Below, one piece after another: positions 1 to 6,237 of a DNA stretch of 64,000 nt. A program made the translations under genes and the position numbers. The DNA is from Methyloceanibacter methanicus (GTDB taxonomy: Bacteria > Pseudomonadota > Alphaproteobacteria > Rhizobiales > Methyloligellaceae): assembly GCF_001723285.1 (NCBI RefSeq), contig NZ_LPWG01000010.1, positions 62,001-126,000 of the forward strand, written 5' to 3'. The notes beneath the pieces were generated by a model, which was given only the letters and a program-made list of their open reading frames with translations, did not search any database and was not told where the DNA came from. Each line of letters opens with the position of its first letter. The first letter of the stretch is position 1.

Positions 1-411
1 GGCATAGCGCTGAAGCGCAACCCCATGAACATCATCTGGAAGGTGCTCGCGCCCATGGTGATCCTGGTGTCGCTCATGTGGGCCGTCTTCTGGATGGACA
101 TCAACGATCTGTCAGACCGGTTGAATGTTTCGTTCATCGGCATCCTCACGATTGTCGCGTACCAGTTCCTGATCGACGGGACCATGCCGCGGATCTCGTA
201 CTTCACGCTCACCGATACGGTCGTGCTGTACTCCTTCGTCGTCATGTGTCTGACGATCCTGGAGAGCCTTGTCGTGGTGTCCCTCTCCAGGGCCGATCGG
301 GATTCGCTTGCCCGCAAGGTCGATACCACCGCCCAGTGGCTGTTCCCGGTCACGTATTTCTCCGGGCTGATTCTTATTTTTGCGATCTTCTTCTTCTTCA
401 TCAGGGGTTGA
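1..411 (+). CDS. Pentameric ligand-gated ion channel (Cys-loop type), C-terminal part
   Basis: The frame is open from base 1, so this is the 3' end of a longer gene. The visible 136 residues are the channel domain of a prokaryotic Cys-loop receptor homologue (GLIC/ELIC class). Counting from the Met at base 25, four membrane segments are seen at about 5-27 (M1), 31-50 (M2, the pore), 63-86 (M3) and 105-127 (M4). The M2-M3 loop DGTMPRISYFTLTD has the conserved Pro of the family, and the M3-M4 loop is short as in bacterial members. The protein ends right after M4, as in GLIC. Members are inner-membrane pentamers gated by protons or small ligands; the extracellular ligand domain lies outside the window, so ligand and ion selectivity cannot be judged. 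Direct family motifs make the call fairly firm. Confidence 0.85.
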   Translation, partial: GIALKRNPMNIIWKVLAPMVILVSLMWAVFWMDINDLSDRLNVSFIGILTIVAYQFLIDGTMPRISYFTLTDTVVLYSFVVMCLTILESLVVVSLSRADRDSLARKVDTTAQWLFPVTYFSGLILIFAIFFFFIRG

Positions 412-484
412 GACCGGCTTGGTTCCCGATTTCGCCGCGTACGCGATGTCCACGAACGCGGCTGGTACCGATCTCTCTTTGTGT

Positions 485-628
485 GCGCTACCGCGCTTCG
501 CGCTGCTTGAGCGTGTGTTTGTTTGCGCTACCGCGCTTCGCGCTACTTGAGCGCATGTTTGTTTGCGCTACCGCCTAGCGGCTGCTTGAGCGCTTCTTTG
601 GATGCCCTACCGCTTCGCTGCTTGGGGG
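485..628 (+). repeat. 40-bp tandem hairpin repeats, block A (3' of the ion channel gene)
   Basis: Three copies start at 485, 525 and 565, exactly 40 bp apart, with a fourth degenerate copy at about 604. Each copy has constant outer arms (GCGCTACC on the left, a form of TGCTTGAGCGC on the right) that can pair as GCGCT/AGCGC, and a short variable inner palindrome: GCGCTTCGCGC in copies 1 and 2, CCGCCTAGCGG in copy 3, a CGCTTCGCTG variant in copy 4. Inner stems change on both arms together. Related elements in the opposite orientation lie 3' of ahcY (3131-3375). The block starts about 75 bp after the channel stop codon. Confidence 0.8.
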
Positions 629-663
629 CGCGACCGGACGATGGCGAGGGAGGAGACCGCAGA

Positions 664-743
664 CATCCTTCGAGGCGCGGCGCGTCATGCTGAGGCGCGA
701 GCGCAGCGAGCCTCGAAGCACGCGCCGCGCACCTCAGGATGAC
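664..743. repeat. Dispersed intergenic palindromic repeat, copy 1
   Basis: An approximately 80-bp inverted repeat: the left arm reads ATCCTTCGAGGC..CATGCTGAGG and the right arm contains CCTCGAAG..CACCTCAGGATGAC. A second, clearly related copy lies at 17195-17275 downstream of polA. Elements of this look are common intergenic repeats in alphaproteobacteria. No coding content. Confidence 0.7.
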
Positions 744-1532
744 GAGTCGGAGGCATTGCGGGCACGCCAAAGCGTCCCGCAGCCGTTTGGCACGAGGCTT
801 CGCCACACTCTCCCGACGTCTCAAAACTCAAGCCCACGAAGTGGGGACTTGCGGGGCGCTGGTCGGCCGCCGTCCGATTGTTTTGTGTGGGCAGCCTTCC
901 GGCGCCCCGCATGGCGTTTGGACGGTGCTTCGCAAGAGAGCGAAACACGCCTCGACGCCGCAGCGATGTTTTAGAGCCTCATGCCGCGCGCTTATCTCCG
1001 GTGGCACAGACATACGCATGGAGATCGTATGCCTCACCCGACGGCCCACGCGTTACGTCGCAGGCGGGCGGAGTAGAGACCCCCGAGGCCGGTCCGTTAG
1101 CCGCGACGCGGTGGTCCGGGCTTGATCATTCACCTCGGGCCCTTCGGTACCGCGCCACCTCGGGCGCTGCGTCCCCCGCCCCGAGAGCAGACGGTCTGCA
1201 GCTCGCGTCCTCACGAACGAGGGATGGCTACATCGTAGCTCAGGTTTGGCGGGTGGGGATAAGGTTGACGTCCAGCTTGGCTGGTCGGTTGGCCCGGCCA
1301 TGGGTAGCAAGAGCACCAAGCTATCCCGTCCGCATCGCCAAAAAATTGTGATTACACACAGCATGTTACGCAACGGCCCCAATTTCGTCACATGCCGGCC
1401 CATCGGCAGCCAGATTAGACCGTACGCTTCCTATCGTAGCGTCTGAGTCGAGATGTTGTGGTTCATGAGGGCATTAACCCCCAGAGGGGTTGTCGGATTA
1501 GCACTCGCCGCCTCATACTGCTACGAGCGATT
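744..1532. other. Gene-free stretch upstream of the tRNA
   Basis: I see no protein that I can support here. The open frames on both strands are short, Arg/Pro-rich and overlap each other, which is typical of chance frames in GC-rich DNA. A small hairpin (AACCCC/GGGGTT) sits near 1476-1491 and could belong to the leader of the tRNA transcript. Nothing resembles rRNA. Confidence 0.5.
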
Positions 1533-1557
1533 CGCCCCGCCTTTAAGGGGCGGGGCG
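1533..1557 (+). other. Strong GC hairpin immediately 5' of the tRNA
   Basis: CGCCCCGCC at 1533-1541 pairs perfectly with GGCGGGGCG at 1549-1557 around a 7-nt loop. It ends 5 nt before the first tRNA base. There is no T tract after it, so it is not a standard intrinsic terminator; it may be a 5' processing or leader structure of the tRNA precursor. Confidence 0.55.
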
Positions 1558-1562
1558 CATAT

Positions 1563-1680
1563 GGAGACGTGACTGAGTGGCTTAAGGTGCCCGGTTTAGG
1601 TCCGGGTGAGCCGTGTTCCCGTAAGCTGTGAGAGGTGGACCGGGGTAAAGGCTCCGGGGGTTCGAATCCCTCCGTCTCCG
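1563..1680 (+). tRNA. Atypical class II tRNA, anticodon UAG (Leu-type), 118 nt with an enlarged variable region
   Basis: A full cloverleaf can be drawn. The acceptor stem GGAGACG/CGTCTCC has 7 bp. The D arm is GACTGAGTGG..GGT with a 3-bp stem. The anticodon stem CCCGG/CCGGG closes the loop TTTAGGT, giving anticodon UAG (reads CUA, Leu). The T arm has loop TTCGAAT and a 5-bp stem. Two things are odd. The discriminator base is G and the D arm looks Ser-like, whereas bacterial tRNA-Leu normally has A73. The region between anticodon and T stems is 49 nt instead of the usual 13-20; its ends pair (GAGCC/GGCTC) and an inner TCCCG/CGGGG stem is possible. CCA is not encoded. An intrinsic terminator follows, so it looks like an expressed single-gene unit. 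Charging identity (Leu, Ser or none) is uncertain. Confidence 0.7.
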
Positions 1681-1693
1681 CACTCAAATCCTC

Positions 1694-1727
1694 GGGGGTG
1701 GTTCCTAGTGAGCCTCCCCCTTTTTTT
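1694..1727 (+). terminator. Intrinsic terminator of the tRNA transcript
   Basis: A stem beginning GGGGG and closing with CCTCCCCC (one internal mismatch) is followed directly by seven T residues at 1721-1727. It begins 13 nt after the tRNA 3' end. Confidence 0.85.
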
Positions 1728-1776
1728 ATCCAAACACCTGCATGTGGCGGAGTCTAGGCAAACTGATTCGCTAGTT

Positions 1777-1796
1777 AATGTACATTAATGTACATT
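1777..1796. promoter_or_regulatory. Double palindromic operator upstream of the RHH gene
   Basis: Two perfect, directly adjacent copies of the 10-bp palindrome AATGTACATT occupy 1777-1786 and 1787-1796, so the same DNA face is presented twice, one helical turn apart. The array lies 32 bp before the start codon of a ribbon-helix-helix protein. RHH repressors (Arc/CopG/ParD class) characteristically bind such tandem palindromes cooperatively and autoregulate; the assignment to this protein is inference. Confidence 0.65.
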
Positions 1797-1828
1797 GATA
1801 CGCAACGAGTAGTGCGTTGCGGGGTGGT

Positions 1829-2002
1829 ATGGCGCGTGAATTTAAGGGGTCGAGGCACTGCCTCGGCGACGACCTTGCCGCTGAACTAAAGACCCTATGC
1901 GAGGAACGGGGAATGACCGCGAGCAAGGTCATACGGATCGCTGTCAAAGAGTTCGTGGCACGGGAGAAAGCCAAGGACGCTAAGGCAAAGTCCAAATCCT
2001 GA
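1829..2002 (+). CDS. Small ribbon-helix-helix (CopG/Arc-type) DNA-binding protein
   Basis: The protein has 57 residues. The segment from about residue 14 to 47 (LAAELKTLCEERGMTASKVI) has the helix-turn-helix pattern of RHH proteins: a charged helix, a GM-T/S turn and a second helix leading to VKEFVAREKA. The C-terminus is a short Lys/Ala-rich tail. The ATG at 1829 is preferred over a TTG four codons upstream; GGGG lies just before it. No toxin gene follows, so an antitoxin role is not supported; a stand-alone regulator bound to the double palindrome upstream is the simplest reading. It sits alone between the long tRNA and an outer-membrane protein gene on the other strand. Confidence 0.6.
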   Translation: MAREFKGSRHCLGDDLAAELKTLCEERGMTASKVIRIAVKEFVAREKAKDAKAKSKS

Positions 2003-2185
2003 TACCACCCCGTTTCTCGGGGCTCTCAATCTTGCCCTCTTCCACTACAGTCGAAGGGCTTGCACAATCCGATAGGTGATGGACTGTCGAAGTCCCTCGT
2101 TGTCTTCGTCCAGCCAGTACGCGCGGAGCACACGCAATACAAGCGCTGGCGCTATCAGCGGTCCGTGTTCGAACTTTCCTTTCCT

Positions 2186-2926
2186 CTACCACCCGCCCCC
2201 GAACCGCAGATTGATCCCGGCACGGACGACATTGGCTGTGTCTTCGATGTCCACGTAGGCGGTGGGCAGGAAGTTGTATTGCGGGTCGAGGGTGATGCGG
2301 TCCGTGCCGAAGTCGTAGTGGGCGTATTCGACGAAGGCCGAGAGGTGCTGCGTGAGCGCGTATTCGCCGCCGCCGCCGATGGTCCAGCCTTCGCGCGTGT
2401 CCGATGCGCGGTAGGCGGTGCCGATCTGCGTGGTCGCGGCCGCGTAGGAAACCCGCTCCCAGGCCGCGCCCCCTTCCACATAGACAAGCAGGGTATCGAA
2501 GGCGTAGCCGATGCGGCCCGTGAGCGTGCCGAGCCCGTCCATCTCGCTGCGATAGGTGACGCCGGTCTCGCGAGCGGACGGATGGCTGCCGTTCGCGTCG
2601 GTCCAGCCGTAGTCGCCGCCGATGCCGAGCACCACGCGGTTCGCCAGCTGAACGTCGCAACCCGCCTGCACGCCGCCGATGACCCCGTCGACGTCATGGC
2701 CGCCGAGGGACACACCTTGGAACGCACCGCCCGGCGTGCGCGGGATCCATTTGCTGCTCGTGCCCCAGGCTCCGCCGAGATGACCGCCGGCGTAGCAGCC
2801 GGTCCAGTTCGCGGTCTCTCGCGTGGCGGTCTCGGGCGCGGCGGCGTGCTCCACGAGCATGCCGCCCGCGCGGGCATGTCCCGCGAGAGCGGTCAGGATC
2901 GCAACGGCAGTCAGGACTGTGCGCAT
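2186..2926 (-). CDS. Outer-membrane beta-barrel protein (Omp25/OmpA-like porin family)
   Basis: The protein has 246 residues. The Met at 2926 starts a clean signal peptide (MRTVLTAVAILTALAGHARA), so I prefer it to the upstream frame start. After TGCYAGGHLGGAWG, which is the usual first strand of Omp25-like proteins of Rhizobiales (W-G-CY-x-G), alternating glycine and aromatic strands follow and the chain ends in INLRFGGGW, an aromatic C-terminus for BAM recognition. Expected location is the outer membrane; function is structural or porin-like. Isolated gene with intergenic repeats upstream. Confidence 0.8.
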   Translation of the reverse strand: MRTVLTAVAILTALAGHARAGGMLVEHAAAPETATRETANWTGCYAGGHLGGAWGTSSKWIPRTPGGAFQGVSLGGHDVDGVIGGVQAGCDVQLANRVVLGIGGDYGWTDANGSHPSARETGVTYRSEMDGLGTLTGRIGYAFDTLLVYVEGGAAWERVSYAAATTQIGTAYRASDTREGWTIGGGGEYALTQHLSAFVEYAHYDFGTDRITLDPQYNFLPTAYVDIEDTANVVRAGINLRFGGGW

Positions 2927-3017
2927 GACATCGGCCCCCGGCGATGAGCCGTCAGTATATCCCAGCCGCGCGGCGCGCCAAACGTCGGCGCCCGTTCCAA
3001 TGGTCCGTGACACATCC

Positions 3018-3113
3018 CATCATTGTCATGCCCGGACTTGATCCGGGCATCCACGAAAGGCGGAACTTGCTGCAAATCGTGGACCCCCGGGTCAAGCCCG
3101 GGGGTGACGAGTC
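3018..3113. repeat. Intergenic inverted repeat (CCCGG-rich)
   Basis: The left arm TGTCATGCCCGGACTTGATC and the right arm (GGACCCCCGGGTCAAGCCCG, then GGGGTGACGA) are imperfect inverted copies, each also internally palindromic (CCCGG..CCGGG). This form (TCATGCCCGG..GGGTGACGA) is a frequent alphaproteobacterial intergenic repeat. It lies between the outer-membrane protein gene and hairpin block B. Confidence 0.65.
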
Positions 3114-3130
3114 AGAGTAAGGACCCGCTT

Positions 3131-3375
3131 CTCAAACAAGAGGCAACGAAGTTGCGCGCTCAAGTAGCCGCTAGGCGATAGCGCATCAAGAGCAACGACG
3201 TTGCGCGCTCAAGTAGGCCAACGGCCTCAAGCAGCGAAGCGGTAGGCCGAACAAGATGGCCGATAGCGCAAACAAGCGCTCAAGTAGGCCAACGGCCTCA
3301 AGCAGCGAAGCGGTAGGCCGAACAAGATGGCCGGTAGCGCAAACTAGCGCTCAAGCAGCCGCTGGGCGGTAGCGC
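3131..3375 (-). repeat. Modular hairpin repeats, block B (3' of ahcY)
   Basis: Read on the minus strand these are the same elements as block A (left arm GCGCTACC, right arm CTTGAGCGC). On the plus strand, constant arms GCGCTCAAG(T/C)AG and GGTAGCGCAAAC flank small inner stems with 3-nt loops: GCAAC-GAA-GTTGC, GCAAC-GAC-GTTGC, GGCC-AAC-GGCC and CCGC-TGG-GCGG. A 71-bp unit is duplicated in tandem at 3205-3275 and 3276-3346. The block begins about 4 bp after the ahcY stop codon, so it would be transcribed as its 3' UTR. Confidence 0.8.
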
Positions 3376-3378
3376 AAA

Positions 3379-4767
3379 CTAGTAGCGATAATGCTCCGGC
3401 TTGTAGGGGCCATCCACGCTCACGCCGATATAGGCGGCCTGTTCCTCGTTGAGCTTGGTGATCTGTGCGCCGAGCTTGGCCAGGTGCAGCTGGGCGACCT
3501 TCTCGTCGAGATGCTTCGGCAGCACATACACCTGGTTCTCGTACTTGCCGGCATATTGCCAAAGCTCGATCTGGGCCAGAACCTGGTTGGTGAAGGAGGC
3601 GCTCATGACGAAGCTCGGATGGCCCGTGGCGCAACCGAGATTCACGAGGCGCCCTTCGGCCAGAAGGATGATGCGCTTGCCGTCGGGGAACTCGACCTCG
3701 TCCACCTGCGGCTTCACGTTGTGCCAGACGAAGTTCTTGAGCGCGGCAACCTGAATCTCGCTATCGAAATGGCCGATATTGCAGACGATGGCCCGGTCGT
3801 GCATCTCCCGCATATGGTCGACGGTGATGACGTCCTTGTTGCCGGTGGTGGTGACGAAGATGTCACCGCGCGGCGCGGCGGCCTCCATGGTGGTCACCTC
3901 GTAGCCTTCCATCGCCGCCTGCAGCGCGCAGATCGGATCGATCTCGGTGATGGCCACGCGCGCGCCCTGGCTCTTCAGGCTCTCGGCGCAGCCCTTGCCC
4001 ACGTCGCCATAGCCGCAGACGACGGCGAACTTGCCGGCGAGCATCACGTCCGTGGCGCGCTTGATGCCGTCGGGCAGGCTCTCGCGGCAGCCATAGAGGT
4101 TGTCGAATTTCGACTTGGTGACGCTGTCGTTCACGTTGATCGCGGGGAAGGGGAGCTTGCCCTTCTTCTGCATCTCGTAGAGGCGGTGAACGCCGGTGGT
4201 GGTCTCTTCGGAGACGCCCTTCAGATTGTCCCGGACCTTGGAATAGAAGCCGGGATCGCGTGCGAGGCGCTTCTTGATGGTGGCGAAGAAGGCTTCCTCT
4301 TCCTCGTTGGACGGGTTGTCGAGAACCGACGGGTCGACTTCCGCCTGGGCGCCGAGAATGACCATCATGGTCGCGTCGCCCCCGTCGTCGAGGATCAGGT
4401 TGCAGGTCTCGCCGCCCGGCCATTCCAGGATGCGGTCCACATAGTCCCAATATTCCTCGAGCGTCTCGCCCTTGACGGCGAACACCGGCGTGCCCGTGGC
4501 GGCAATGGCCGCCGCGGCATGGTCCTGGGTGGAGAAGATGTTGCACGAGGCCCAGCGGACCTCGGCGCCCAGCGCCTGCAACGATTCGATCAGAACCGCC
4601 GTCTGGATGGTCATATGCAGGCAGCCGGCGATGCGCGCGCCCTTCAGCGGCTGCGCGGCGCCGTATTCCTCGCGCACGGCCATGAGTCCGGGCATCTCGG
4701 TCTCAGCGATGGCGATTTCCTTGCGGCCCCAATCGGCGAGCCCGATATCCTTGACGTAGTAGTTCAT
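3379..4767 (-). CDS. ahcY: Adenosylhomocysteinase (SAH hydrolase)
   Basis: Hydrolyses S-adenosylhomocysteine to adenosine and homocysteine, clearing the product inhibitor of methyltransferases. The 462 residues cover the whole family length. Seen: the N-terminal substrate region ending in [13 protein letters not shown], the Asp of ILDDGGDAT, the [14 protein letters not shown] loop with its catalytic Lys and Asp, the NAD-binding GYGDVGKG, and the C-terminal KPEHYRY tail, whose Lys and Tyr reach into the partner subunit's NAD site. It heads the block ahcY, ptsH, EIIA, hprK, chvG, chvI, all on the minus strand and typical for Rhizobiales, but has its own promoter region and operator 150 bp downstream of ptsH. 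The start is followed upstream by an AT-rich palindrome (separate entry). Confidence 0.98.
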   Translation of the reverse strand: MNYYVKDIGLADWGRKEIAIAETEMPGLMAVREEYGAAQPLKGARIAGCLHMTIQTAVLIESLQALGAEVRWASCNIFSTQDHAAAAIAATGTPVFAVKGETLEEYWDYVDRILEWPGGETCNLILDDGGDATMMVILGAQAEVDPSVLDNPSNEEEEAFFATIKKRLARDPGFYSKVRDNLKGVSEETTTGVHRLYEMQKKGKLPFPAINVNDSVTKSKFDNLYGCRESLPDGIKRATDVMLAGKFAVVCGYGDVGKGCAESLKSQGARVAITEIDPICALQAAMEGYEVTTMEAAAPRGDIFVTTTGNKDVITVDHMREMHDRAIVCNIGHFDSEIQVAALKNFVWHNVKPQVDEVEFPDGKRIILLAEGRLVNLGCATGHPSFVMSASFTNQVLAQIELWQYAGKYENQVYVLPKHLDEKVAQLHLAKLGAQITKLNEEQAAYIGVSVDGPYKPEHYRY

Positions 4768-4782
4768 GCCGTCCTCTGACTG

Positions 4783-4813
4783 TATAAAGATATAAAGAAG
4801 TCCTTATATCTTA
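4783..4813 (-). promoter_or_regulatory. AT-rich palindromic operator in the ahcY promoter
   Basis: The pseudo-palindrome ATATAAAGAAGTCCTTATAT (4790-4809) sits 22 bp before the ahcY start. On its left the half-site TATAAAGA is repeated directly (4783-4790, 4791-4798). It stands out in otherwise GC-rich DNA. ArsR-type regulators sensing SAH or SAM (SahR/SamR) are known to bind ATAAAGA/TCTTTAT-type palindromes upstream of methionine-cycle genes in Proteobacteria; that link is by motif resemblance only. Confidence 0.6.
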
Positions 4814-4917
4814 TAGCCCCGCCGGGGAGTCAAGGCGGATGGCCCTCCGTCCAGGGGGCAAAAGGCTGCAGCGGGGGACCCGATTTCCCGGCCGCGCGGC
4901 ACTGAATGGCCGGGGCG

Positions 4918-5235
4918 CTAGTCGTCCTCGCCGAAGCCGTTCTCGACCAGGGCCACCAGCGCCTGAATGGCCGCCTTCGCATTCTCGCCGCTCGCCTCGA
5001 TATGGATGAAATGGCCTTGGCCGGCGGCGAGCATCATGAGCCCCATGATCGAGGTCCCCCCCACCGTCTGGCCTTCGCGGCTCACCGTGACGTCGGCTTC
5101 GTATTCGCCCGCGGTGCGCACGAACTGCGCCGAGGCCCGGGCGTGGAGGCCCTTCTTGTTGGGGATCAGCACATCGGCGGCATAGGCCCCGTTGGCGGGG
5201 TCGGCGAGTTTGATGCGGGCCTTCGTGCCGGACAT
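4918..5235 (-). CDS. ptsH: Phosphocarrier protein HPr
   Basis: Histidine-containing phosphocarrier of the phosphotransferase system. The 105 residues contain the phospho-His site in NKKGLHARASAQFV and the regulatory Ser in GTSIMGLMMLAA, the residue modified by HPr kinase. A 15-residue N-terminal extension precedes the HPr fold. The start ATG directly abuts the stop codon of the upstream EIIA gene, so the two are probably translated together. With no sugar permease nearby, this is the regulatory PTS found in Rhizobiales, which passes phosphate to EIIA-type proteins rather than transporting sugar; enzyme I is not in the window. Confidence 0.96.
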   Translation of the reverse strand: MSGTKARIKLADPANGAYAADVLIPNKKGLHARASAQFVRTAGEYEADVTVSREGQTVGGTSIMGLMMLAAGQGHFIHIEASGENAKAAIQALVALVENGFGEDD

Positions 5236-5637
5236 CTAGTGCGCCGCCAGGATCTGGCTCGCCACGCTGATATATTTGCGTCCGGCTTCCTGCGCCTGCG
5301 TGATGGCTTCTTCCAGGCCGCACTCGCCGCGCACGCTCGCCAGCTTCACGAGCATCGGCAGATTGACGCCGGCCACGACCTCGACATCGGGCTTCTCCAT
5401 GGCCGAGATCGCAAGGTTCGACGGCGAACCGCCGAACATGTCCGTGAGCACGACGACGCCGTCGCCGGAATCGACCTTGGCGAGGGCCGCGAGCATGTCC
5501 GCGCGCCGCGCATCGAGGTCGTCGTCCGGTCCGATGGAAATAGTCTCGACTTGCTCCTGGGGACCGACCACATGCTCTAGCGCCGCCCGAAACTCGCAAG
5601 CCAGATTTCCGTGGGTCACGATGACAACGCCGATCAT
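5236..5637 (-). CDS. PTS EIIA component, mannose family
   Basis: The 133-residue protein starts at MIGVVIVTHGNLACEF, with the phospho-accepting His in VTHGN, and continues with the EIIA-Man Rossmann-like fold (VVVLTDMFGGSPSNLA, VEVVAGVNLPMLVKLA). The ATG at 5637 is chosen because the 23 residues upstream in the frame are low-complexity and not part of the family. Only the IIA domain is present; no IIB, IIC or IID gene is nearby, so a regulatory role with HPr and HPr kinase is likely. Lies between hprK and ptsH on the same strand. Confidence 0.93.
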   Translation of the reverse strand: MIGVVIVTHGNLACEFRAALEHVVGPQEQVETISIGPDDDLDARRADMLAALAKVDSGDGVVVLTDMFGGSPSNLAISAMEKPDVEVVAGVNLPMLVKLASVRGECGLEEAITQAQEAGRKYISVASQILAAH

Positions 5638-5730
5638 GCTACCTCTGGGATGAATGTCGCCCGGCTGTGGGCCGCTATCTTGGTCGGGCGAATGGGGACT
5701 GTGCAAGTCCGAACCGCGCCTTCCTAAACC

Positions 5731-6144
5731 CTATTGTTCCGCCTCACGCAAGTGTGCCGTCGCGGCCACAATCGCCATTCGGAGCTTCAACGGCGCCGAT
5801 GCCTCGAAAGGCGCCAATTTCAGCACGGGAAGTGCGATTCCGGCGAGCCTCGTGCGGGGCCACGGATCGGGGAGCATGCGCGGCACCTCCGCCGCGGCGA
5901 CGAGATCGCACACGAGCACCAGCCGCGCGGCGGGGATCGAAGAAACCGGCTGAATGCCGAGCCCTCGGACTTCGATCAGGCCTGCAAGGTTCGCTGGCGG
6001 CGAGGCCGTGACGCCCTCACCCGTTGCGTCCAGGCAAACCTGGTCGTCTGCGACGAGCCTGGCCGGGCCCGCATCGCCGTCCGGCAATGCGAGAAAGCGC
6101 AAAGCAAGATCCGATTTCCCGGACCCGGACTTACCACGCAACAA
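5731..6144 (-). CDS. hprK: HPr kinase/phosphorylase, short alphaproteobacterial form
   Basis: Phosphorylates HPr on its regulatory Ser and removes the phosphate. Seen: Walker A GKSGSGKSDLAL near the N-terminus, VADDQVCLD, and the signature region GLIEVRGLGI. Rhizobial HprK lacks the N-terminal domain of Firmicutes enzymes, and this one fits that short form. The start is a problem. Family-like residues (LVHGTCVALGAHAALLRGKS) continue in frame up to about 6183, yet between the chvG stop at 6238 and the TTG at 6144 there is no ATG, GTG or TTG in this frame. An ATG in another frame at about 6203 suggests a one-base error, so the true protein is probably about 15-20 residues longer. Confidence 0.88.
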   Translation of the reverse strand: MLRGKSGSGKSDLALRFLALPDGDAGPARLVADDQVCLDATGEGVTASPPANLAGLIEVRGLGIQPVSSIPAARLVLVCDLVAAAEVPRMLPDPWPRTRLAGIALPVLKLAPFEASAPLKLRMAIVAATAHLREAEQ

Positions 6145-6237
6145 TGCCGCGTGGGCCCCGAGCGCGACGCATGTCCCATGAACGAGGGTGCTGACGCTTG
6201 GCGGGCGGGTTCGCGCGTCATCGCCTGTACCGGCGCC

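Noticed and set aside
485-628. Regular 40-bp repeats considered as a CRISPR array
   Set aside because: There are no unique spacers between repeats, the variation is inside the palindrome, and no cas gene is nearby.
1533-1557. Hairpin upstream of the tRNA read as an intrinsic terminator
   Set aside because: No T tract follows and there is no gene just upstream to terminate.
1829-2002. RHH protein as the antitoxin of a toxin-antitoxin pair
   Set aside because: No toxin-sized gene follows or precedes it; the next gene is an outer-membrane protein on the other strand.
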